From positions 3,534,001-3,598,000 of the forward strand of contig NZ_CP133720.1 of NCBI RefSeq assembly GCF_031326225.1: 64,000 nucleotides of DNA, written 5' to 3'. Shown piece after piece: positions 58,535 through 64,000 of this stretch (the stretch's first letter is position 1; every line of letters begins with the position of its first letter). Origin of the DNA: Undibacterium cyanobacteriorum. Lineage in GTDB: Bacteria; Pseudomonadota; Gammaproteobacteria; Burkholderiales; Burkholderiaceae_D. Made by a program: the position numbers and the translations under genes. A model generated the notes under the pieces. That model ran no database searches and had not been told where the DNA came from. It worked only from the letters and a program-made list of their open reading frames with translations.

Positions 58535-60397
58535 ATGTCCTTACTGCATACTATCAATTCACCCACGGATCTACGCCAACTGCATCGCAACCAACTGCCG
58601 AGCTTGGCAGACGAATTGCGTCAGTACGTGATCGAATCAGTTTCGAAAACTGGCGGTCACCTCTCGTCGAATTTGGGCACGGTCGAACTCACCATCGCTT
58701 TACACTATGTCTTCAATACGCCGGAAGATCGCTTGGTATGGGACGTTGGTCACCAAACCTATCCGCACAAAATTCTGACAGGCCGTCGTGATCACATGCA
58801 CAGTCTGCGTCAATTTGGCGGCATCTCTGGTTTCCCACGCCGTAGTGAAAGTGAGTACGATACCTTTGGTACGGCTCACTCATCGACTTCGATTTCCGCG
58901 GCCTTGGGCATGGCATTAGCAGCGCGCACCAAAGGCGAATCGCGCCATGCAGTCGCCATCATTGGTGACGGTTCGATGACCGCAGGGATGGCCTTCGAAG
59001 CGATGAATAATGCTGGCGTCTACGACGATATCAACATGCTTGTGGTCCTCAATGACAACGACATGTCGATCTCGCCACCGGTCGGCGCCTTGAATCGTTA
59101 TTTGGCACGTTTGATGTCGGGCAAATTCTATGCGGCCGCGCGTAACGTTGGTAAGTCAGTCCTACCACAGCCTATGCTAGAACTCGCGCGTCGTTTTGAA
59201 GAACATGCCAAAGGCATGGTGGTACCAGCGACCATGTTCGAAGAATTTGGCTTCAATTACATCGGTCCTATTGATGGCCACGATCTAGAATCTCTGATAC
59301 CAACACTGCAAAACATCAAGCAACTCAAAGGTCCACAGTTTTTACACGTGGTCACAAAAAAAGGACAAGGCTATAAGCTGGCCGAAGCCGATCCGATTTT
59401 GTATCACGGACCTGGCAAATTTAATCCGGCCGAAGGAATCAAACCAGCCGCGACACCAGCGAAGAAAACTTACACGCAAGTGTTCGGTGATTGGCTGTGC
59501 GACATGGCAGCCGCGGACGACAAGTTGGTGGCGATTACACCAGCCATGCGCGAAGGTTCAGGTATGGTTGAATTCGAACAGCGCTTCCCCAAACGTTACT
59601 ATGACGTCGGCATCGCCGAGCAGCATTCCGTGACTTTCGGTGCAGGGCTGGCGACCGAGGGTTTGAAGCCCGTTGTGGCAATTTATTCGACTTTCTTACA
59701 GCGCGCTTATGATCAATTGATTCATGACGTCGCCTTGCAAAATCTCGATGTTACTTTCGCTCTCGATCGCGCTGGTTTAGTGGGCGCCGACGGGGCGACC
59801 CACGCGGGCAACTATGACCTCGCCTATTTGCGCTGCATTCCGAATATGGTGGTGATGGCGCCTGCCGATGAAAACGAATGCCGTCAAATGCTGACGACAG
59901 CTTATCACTACCCTGGCCCAGCCGCAGTGCGCTATCCACGCGGCGCAGGTATTGGCGCCAGCATCGCCCTTGAGTTGACGAGTTTAGAGTTGGGTAAAGC
60001 AGCTCCTCTCCGCAATAGTAGTATTGATAACGGTCAAGGACAACGTCTAGCGATCCTCGCCTTCGGTTCCATGGTTCACCCGGCATTAAAGGCCGGGGAA
60101 CAATTGGATGCGAGTGTCGTCAATATGCGTTTCGTCAAACCGATCGACAGCGAACTCATCAAACAGATCGCCGCGACTCACGACGCGATTATCACGGTTG
60201 AAGAAGGCTGCACCATGGGCGGCGCAGGCTCAGCAGTGGCAGAGGTATTGGCCGAAGCAGGCTTGAGCAAACCGATGTTGATGTTGGGCTTACCAGACAA
60301 ATTTGTCGATCATGGGGACCCTGCCTTGCTCTTGGCGCAATGTGGTTTGAATGCCGAAGGGATAGAGGCGTCGATACGTCAACGATTTCCAGGTTGA
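58535..60397 (+). CDS. dxs: 1-deoxy-D-xylulose-5-phosphate synthase
   Basis: 620 residues, normal length. It makes DXP from pyruvate and glyceraldehyde 3-phosphate, the first step of the MEP isoprenoid pathway, using thiamine diphosphate. Motifs: GHQTYPHKILTGR, the ThDP/Mg motif starting GDGSMTAGMAFEAMNNAG, NDNDMSISP, IGPIDGHD, GIAEQHSVTFGAGLA (catalytic Glu) and DRAGLVGADGATHAG. The C-terminal transketolase domain ends normally. It completes the xseB-ispA-dxs operon, and paired repeats lie after it. Confidence 0.98.
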   Translation: MSLLHTINSPTDLRQLHRNQLPSLADELRQYVIESVSKTGGHLSSNLGTVELTIALHYVFNTPEDRLVWDVGHQTYPHKILTGRRDHMHSLRQFGGISGFPRRSESEYDTFGTAHSSTSISAALGMALAARTKGESRHAVAIIGDGSMTAGMAFEAMNNAGVYDDINMLVVLNDNDMSISPPVGALNRYLARLMSGKFYAAARNVGKSVLPQPMLELARRFEEHAKGMVVPATMFEEFGFNYIGPIDGHDLESLIPTLQNIKQLKGPQFLHVVTKKGQGYKLAEADPILYHGPGKFNPAEGIKPAATPAKKTYTQVFGDWLCDMAAADDKLVAITPAMREGSGMVEFEQRFPKRYYDVGIAEQHSVTFGAGLATEGLKPVVAIYSTFLQRAYDQLIHDVALQNLDVTFALDRAGLVGADGATHAGNYDLAYLRCIPNMVVMAPADENECRQMLTTAYHYPGPAAVRYPRGAGIGASIALELTSLELGKAAPLRNSSIDNGQGQRLAILAFGSMVHPALKAGEQLDASVVNMRFVKPIDSELIKQIAATHDAIITVEEGCTMGGAGSAVAEVLAEAGLSKPMLMLGLPDKFVDHGDPALLLAQCGLNAEGIEASIRQRFPG

Positions 60398-60435
60398 CGC
60401 AGGTAAAGATATTTAGGGCTTGCTTGAAATAGACG

Positions 60436-60512
60436 CGGACGCTGGGCGTCTCAGCCCAGCCTACATCAAACCAATTATCGTAGGTTGGTGCTGAACGAAG
60501 CGAAGCCCAACA
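60436..60512. repeat. Intergenic repeat unit 1 of 2 (dxs-metQ gap)
   Basis: 77-base unit starting cggacgctgggc and ending gaagcccaaca. It contains two nested complementarities: gctgggc/gcccagc at the left, and a taggttgg segment on the right that can pair with the cca-rich left part. It is highly similar to unit 2 at 60537-60612. It resembles the guaggttgggc...gaagcccaac intergenic elements known in many proteobacteria. Confidence 0.8.
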
Positions 60513-60536
60513 GCTGGGAAGTGATCGAAACGCAGT

Positions 60537-60612
60537 CGGACGCTGGGCTTTGCAGCCCAACCTACATCAAACCAATATCGTAGGTTGGCGCTGAGCAAAG
60601 CGAAGCCCAACA
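60537..60612. repeat. Intergenic repeat unit 2 of 2 (dxs-metQ gap)
   Basis: 76-base near-copy of unit 1, 24 bases downstream and in the same orientation. It differs by several substitutions and one base in the ccaat(t)atcg segment. The ccaacctac at 60558-60566 is the exact reverse complement of gtaggttgg at 60580-60588, forming a good 9-bp hairpin. The pair may act as a bidirectional 3' structure for the convergent dxs and metQ transcripts. Confidence 0.8.
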
Positions 60613-60631
60613 CAGAATTCCTGCGACACCA

Positions 60632-61456
60632 TCAAAATGCCGGCAACACCGCACCTTTGTAGCGTTCTTGAATAAACTTTTTCACTTCAGCCGAATTCAA
60701 TACCGCAGCTAATTTCTTGAAAGCGGGGCGATCTTTGTTATCGTCACGTGCGACCAAGAGATTGGCGTATGGTGAATTCGCATCTTCGATGAACAAAGAA
60801 TCCTTCACGGGATTGAGCTTGGCTTCGATCGCGTAGTTGGTGTTGATCAAAGCCAGATCAACCTGTCCCAAAATACGAGGTAAAGTCGCTGCTTCAAGTT
60901 CTTTGAATTTCAAGTTCTTGGGGTTGTCGACGATATCACGCTTGGTTGCGGAGATGTTGTTGGGATCTTTTAACTTGAGCAGTCCTTGTTTGGCGAGTAG
61001 CAGCAAAGAGCGGCCAGAATTCGATGGATCATTTGGAATCGCAACCGTCGCGCCATTCGGAAGATCTGCCAGTTTTTTATACTTGTTCGAATACGCCGCA
61101 AACGGTTCCACGTGCACTTTGGCGATCACCACTTGCAGATCATTTTTGTGGCTCTTCTTGAATTCATTCAAAAAAGGTTGATGCAAATAGAAATTGCCAT
61201 CGATGCGTTTTTCGTTCACTTGCACGCCGGGCTGAATGTAATCCGTGAACACCTTAATCTTCAAATCCACGCCTTGTTTCGCCAAGATCGGTTTCACGAA
61301 CTCCAAAATTTCGGCATGCGGCACGGGGCTCGCGGCAATCGTCAAGACCTCACTGTTTTGCGCATGGCTATTTGATGCGAGCATCGCCGAGCCGATCAGC
61401 CCGAACACACTAAACGTCAATAGACGGCGAACTCCGCTGTACATTGTTGACTTCAT
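60632..61456 (-). CDS. metQ: Methionine ABC transporter substrate-binding protein
   Basis: 274 residues from the ATG at 61456, with AAAGG seven bases upstream; the frame is open to 61501. The signal peptide ends near SNSHA; no lipobox cysteine is present, so unlike E. coli MetQ it would be a free periplasmic protein. The NlpA/MetQ family features are VLTIAASPVPHAEIL, VFTDYIQPGVQVNEKRIDGNFYLHQPFL, VAIPNDPSNSGRSLLLL and the C-terminal SAEVKKFIQERYKGAVLPAF. It binds D/L-methionine or a related compound and delivers it to MetNI. Last gene of the metN-metI-metQ operon. Confidence 0.93.
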   Translation of the reverse strand: MKSTMYSGVRRLLTFSVFGLIGSAMLASNSHAQNSEVLTIAASPVPHAEILEFVKPILAKQGVDLKIKVFTDYIQPGVQVNEKRIDGNFYLHQPFLNEFKKSHKNDLQVVIAKVHVEPFAAYSNKYKKLADLPNGATVAIPNDPSNSGRSLLLLAKQGLLKLKDPNNISATKRDIVDNPKNLKFKELEAATLPRILGQVDLALINTNYAIEAKLNPVKDSLFIEDANSPYANLLVARDDNKDRPAFKKLAAVLNSAEVKKFIQERYKGAVLPAF

Positions 61457-61518
61457 AAACAACCTTTCTCTTTTTATTTTCTGATGACTCAAGCGCGGCA
61501 AACCAGGCCGAGTCCATA

Positions 61519-62178
61519 CTATTTCCGCGTAAAGCGACGCACCAGAGCGTCACCCAACCACTGTATGCCCTGCACCAAGATCACCAAGATTGCGACTGTC
61601 ACAATCATGACCTCAGTCTGAAAACGTTGGTAGCCAAACCTCAAAGCCAAATCACCAAGACCACCACCACCGATGACACCGGACATCGCCGAATAAGAAA
61701 CCAGAGCGATGGTGGTGACTGTTGCAGCGGCCAAGAGGCCAGGCAGCGCTTCTGGCAATAAGGCTCGCAAAATGATTTGATGCGTCTTCGCGCCCATCGC
61801 TTGACACGCCTCTAAGACGCCGCGATCAACCTCGCGCAATACGTTCTCTACCAATCGTGCAAAGAATGGCGTGGTACCAATCACGAGAGGTGGAATCGTC
61901 CCAGCCACCCCAAGCGAAGTGCCTACCAAAATCAAGGTCAAAGGAATTAAAACGATCAACAAAATAATGAACGGCACCGAGCGCAGCACGTTCACGATCA
62001 AGGATGTCGTTTGATAAATCCAACTGTGTTCCAAGAGTTGACGCTTACTCGTCAAAAACAGCAACACGCCCAACGGTAATCCCAGCAAGAGCGTGAAGGC
62101 CAAGGACACACCTGTCATGGTCAAAGTGTCCAAAGTCGCTTGCAGAATATCTTCCCAATCAATGACTGACAAATCCAT
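61519..62178 (-). CDS. metI: Methionine ABC transporter permease
   Basis: 219 residues from the ATG at 62178, which has GGGG seven bases upstream; the GTG at 62184 lies too close to that site. Five membrane segments. The MetI permease features are LTMTGVSLAFTLLLGLPLGV, NVLRSVPFIILLIVLIPLT, and the coupling loop EACQAMGAKTHQIILRALLPEALPGL that contacts the ATPase. The ATG follows the metN stop by two bases. It forms the transmembrane dimer of the MetNIQ importer. Confidence 0.94.
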   Translation of the reverse strand: MDLSVIDWEDILQATLDTLTMTGVSLAFTLLLGLPLGVLLFLTSKRQLLEHSWIYQTTSLIVNVLRSVPFIILLIVLIPLTLILVGTSLGVAGTIPPLVIGTTPFFARLVENVLREVDRGVLEACQAMGAKTHQIILRALLPEALPGLLAAATVTTIALVSYSAMSGVIGGGGLGDLALRFGYQRFQTEVMIVTVAILVILVQGIQWLGDALVRRFTRK

Positions 62179-62180
62179 CG

Positions 62181-63209
62181 TCACACCCCACGCAAATCAT
62201 TGATCATATCGATACGCACCTGCGCCTCACGTAGCAAGGTCTTCACCTTTTCTCTCTCATCTTCTGTGCCGCTCAATTCCACGATTAACTGTCCGTATGG
62301 AGTCATCTTAATGCGAGCGATCACGCCTTGTAACACGGCAATCTCGGCCGAGCTTTGCGCAGCGATCCTGTGCAAAATCGGCTCATGCGTCGCAGCACCG
62401 ACATAGGTCAAACGCAGTAATTCACTCTCTGGCTTGGCTTGCATTTGCCTTAACAAACTTAAATCTAGCGCTTGATTTTCAGCGACCAAAGCTTGTGTGA
62501 CTGGATGTTGTGGATGGAGAAAAACATCAACAACAGGACCTGTCTCAACAATCTCACCGGCCTCGATCACGGCCACTCGATCACAGATGGTGCGTATCAC
62601 TTGCATCTCATGGGTAATCAAGACGATAGTCAAACCCAGCTTCTGATTAATCTCAAGCAGCAAACGCAAAATCGATTGTGTCGTCTCAGGATCGAGCGCC
62701 GATGTCGCCTCATCACACAATAATAATTTGGGATGATTTGCCAAAGCGCGCGCAATGCCGACTCGTTGTTTTTGCCCACCTGACAGCTGCGCCGGATACT
62801 GATCTCGATGCGCTTGCAAGCCCACTAATTCGAGCAATTCCGCCACACGCTGTTCGCGCTCTGCCTTGCTGTAAGTACCAGAAAGACTGAGTGGGAAATC
62901 AATGTTTTGTGCGACGGTTTTCGAACTCAATAAATTAAAGTGTTGAAACACCATGCCGATTTGCTGGCGCAATTGACGCAATTGCTCACCGCTATACTGC
63001 GTGATATCTTCGCCATCAATCATGACGCGACCAGCGCTCGGCTTCTCCAGCAAATTCAAAGTGCGTATCAAACTACTCTTACCGGCACCAGAACGACCAA
63101 TGATGCCAAAAATTTCGCCCTGCGCGATTTCGAGGTTAATGCCACGTAAGGCTGTTACCTTTTGTTTGCCACTTCCGTAGTTTTTTTCTAATGCTTCAAT
63201 ATGTATCAC
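62181..63209 (-). CDS. metN: Methionine ABC transporter ATP-binding protein
   Basis: 342 residues starting at GTG 63209, with GAGAG upstream. Walker A GRSGAGKSS, Q-loop VFQHFNLL, signature LSGGQKQRVGIARAL, Walker B LLLCDEATSALDPE and the H-loop ITHEM are all present. The last about 95 residues form the NIL regulatory domain, which in E. coli MetN binds methionine and causes trans-inhibition of the transporter. First gene of metNIQ. No SAM riboswitch or MetJ box is obvious upstream. Confidence 0.96.
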   Translation of the reverse strand: MIHIEALEKNYGSGKQKVTALRGINLEIAQGEIFGIIGRSGAGKSSLIRTLNLLEKPSAGRVMIDGEDITQYSGEQLRQLRQQIGMVFQHFNLLSSKTVAQNIDFPLSLSGTYSKAEREQRVAELLELVGLQAHRDQYPAQLSGGQKQRVGIARALANHPKLLLCDEATSALDPETTQSILRLLLEINQKLGLTIVLITHEMQVIRTICDRVAVIEAGEIVETGPVVDVFLHPQHPVTQALVAENQALDLSLLRQMQAKPESELLRLTYVGAATHEPILHRIAAQSSAEIAVLQGVIARIKMTPYGQLIVELSGTEDEREKVKTLLREAQVRIDMINDLRGV

Positions 63210-63675
63210 GCGAACTCTCTTTTATTTGTGACGATTTTGCTCGTAATTTGGCTCGAAATTGTGGGGTAATTTGGCTGGGGATACGACGGGCAAAAACATC
63301 TGCTGAAACCGCCCGGAACATGGCGCCGTTTGCGACAAGGCTAGCAGCGAACACAATTCATTCGGCACCAGATTCTAACGAAGATCGTCTTTTTGTGCAG
63401 AAGTTCAATTCAAATGGCCCAGCATCGTCGGGCAACGAACCGAAATCAATTCAGCATCATGAGCATAAGCCGCTGGCGCGGGAGCCTCGTGAGGTAAAAG
63501 TCTAAAGACACTGGATCCCTGCCTGCGCAGGGATGACACCACGCGTTACTGAGCTTGACCGAACGGCATTACTGCTGGAACGAATCGTTTAGCGTGGATG
63601 CTTTGGTAACAACTTAATATCAATCTCACTTTGTTCAATGAGCATGTCTAATCGCCAAACCAAGTCCACGCAAAC
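63210..63675. other. 466-bp intergenic region between cysB and metN
   Basis: No gene with a plausible start is visible. It holds a dRS3-like palindrome at 63515-63534. It should contain the metNIQ promoter on the minus strand and the cysB 3' end. Frames across it have poor codon quality and no recognised product. Confidence 0.4.
63515..63534. repeat. dRS3-like 20-bp palindromic repeat
   Basis: atccctgc-ctgc-gcagggat is a perfect inverted repeat inside the longer string ctggatccctgcctgcgcag. It follows the pattern of Neisseria dRS3 elements (six-base inverted ends around eight bases), with ATCCCT/AGGGAT instead of ATTCCC/GGGAAT. Similar elements are dispersed in intergenic DNA of many beta- and gammaproteobacteria. 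Confidence 0.6.
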
Positions 63676-64000
63676 CTACTCCACCTCAATTTCACTAATC
63701 GCACTGCGAATATCCTCATGGCTTAAGCTCGGTGCAAACTTTTGGATGAAGTCATAGGTGTAAGCACGCAAGTAGGCGCCGCGACGCACTGCTAAACGCG
63801 TCACATTGGTGCGGAACAAATGGCTCGCAGAGATGGTTCTGAGTCCCTTGGCACGTTGGTTTTCAGCCCCACTTTCAATCGCCATCGACGCCACCAAGCC
63901 CACGCCGAGACCCAGCGCAACATATTGTTGAATCACATCTGAATCCATCGCCGTTAAGACGATATCGGTGCGCAAACCTGCTTGCCGGAACGCTTCGTCA
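63676..64000 (-). CDS. cysB: LysR-type cysteine regulon activator CysB (3' part, runs off the window)
   Basis: The frame is open to the window edge, about 108 C-terminal residues. The visible part, starting DEAFRQAGLRTDIVLTAMDSD, with VIQQYVALGLGVGLVASMAI and YLRAYTYDFIQKFAP, matches the C-terminal half of the CysB/Cbl effector domain. CysB activates sulfate assimilation genes in response to N-acetylserine. The DNA-binding N-terminus lies outside the window, so CysB versus Cbl-like paralogue cannot be fully separated. Confidence 0.88.
   Translation of the reverse strand, partial: DEAFRQAGLRTDIVLTAMDSDVIQQYVALGLGVGLVASMAIESGAENQRAKGLRTISASHLFRTNVTRLAVRRGAYLRAYTYDFIQKFAPSLSHEDIRSAISEIEVE

Noticed and set aside
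60436..60612. Two repeats considered as a CRISPR remnant or attachment sites
   Set aside because: Whole units, not short repeats with unique spacers, are duplicated, and no integrase or cas gene is near.

Overview
The window reads as a chromosomal segment of a betaproteobacterium of the order Burkholderiales, most likely family Oxalobacteraceae (Undibacterium-like). This is an inference from gene content and order: queA-tgt-yajC-secD-secF, nudJ-mnmA, xseB-ispA-dxs, the three-subunit pntAA-pntAB-pntB transhydrogenase, pilT-pilU next to yggS-proC, a DUF1631 protein and an OxyR with both redox cysteines. I see no rRNA, tRNA, CRISPR array, prophage or insertion sequence, and no clearly broken gene. 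Most of the window is ordinary chromosome with dense, short-spaced operons.

Layout. 1-3137: tail of an unknown Ser-rich protein, then the proton-translocating transhydrogenase operon (minus). 3878-5586: a Nudix hydrolase and the tRNA thiolase MnmA (plus). 5679-10087: a two-gene RND efflux pump (minus). 10555-16407: queuosine synthesis and Sec accessory operon (minus). 16662-22168: RecG, a membrane diguanylate cyclase and an SDR dehydrogenase (plus). 22298-23878: an exported protein with a pre-peptidase C-terminal domain. 24267-29375: a LytS/LytTR-type two-component pair, an unrecognised protein, OxyR and UbiA. 29384-30944: ProC and YggS (minus). 31133-35557: twitching-motility ATPases PilT and PilU, a glutathione peroxidase, a small secreted DUF4124-like protein and a ZIP metal transporter. 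35573-38746: a 3-mercaptopyruvate-type sulfurtransferase, an EamA-type transporter and a Rieske oxygenase (minus). 39057-41148: a second LytS/LytTR pair (minus).

41352-53709 is the most accessory-like part. It holds a serralysin-like M10 metalloprotease with RTX repeats and a DUF4214 tail, a DUF1800 lipoprotein overlapping a Tat-exported DUF1501 protein, and three consecutive secreted chitinases (GH18, GH19, GH18). Each chitinase has its own N-terminal chitin-binding module. Together these suggest a polymer-degrading, possibly predatory or arthropod/fungus-associated lifestyle.

53958-64000 returns to core functions: a GloA2-like VOC protein and a DUF1631 protein; the xseB-ispA-dxs isoprenoid operon; the MetNIQ methionine importer; and the 3' part of cysB running off the end.

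Regulatory and repeat structure is spread through the gaps. There are several clear terminators, a long 29-bp hairpin behind the chitinase cluster that pairs fully only as plus-strand RNA, a mini inverted-repeat element upstream of tgt, a tandem pair of 76/77-bp repeats between dxs and metQ, and a dRS3-like palindrome before metN. I did not find a system that I can defend as wholly new. The best candidates for a closer look are the chitinase cluster with its hairpins, the protease and DUF1800/DUF1501 neighbourhood, and the two LytS/LytTR modules with unknown targets.
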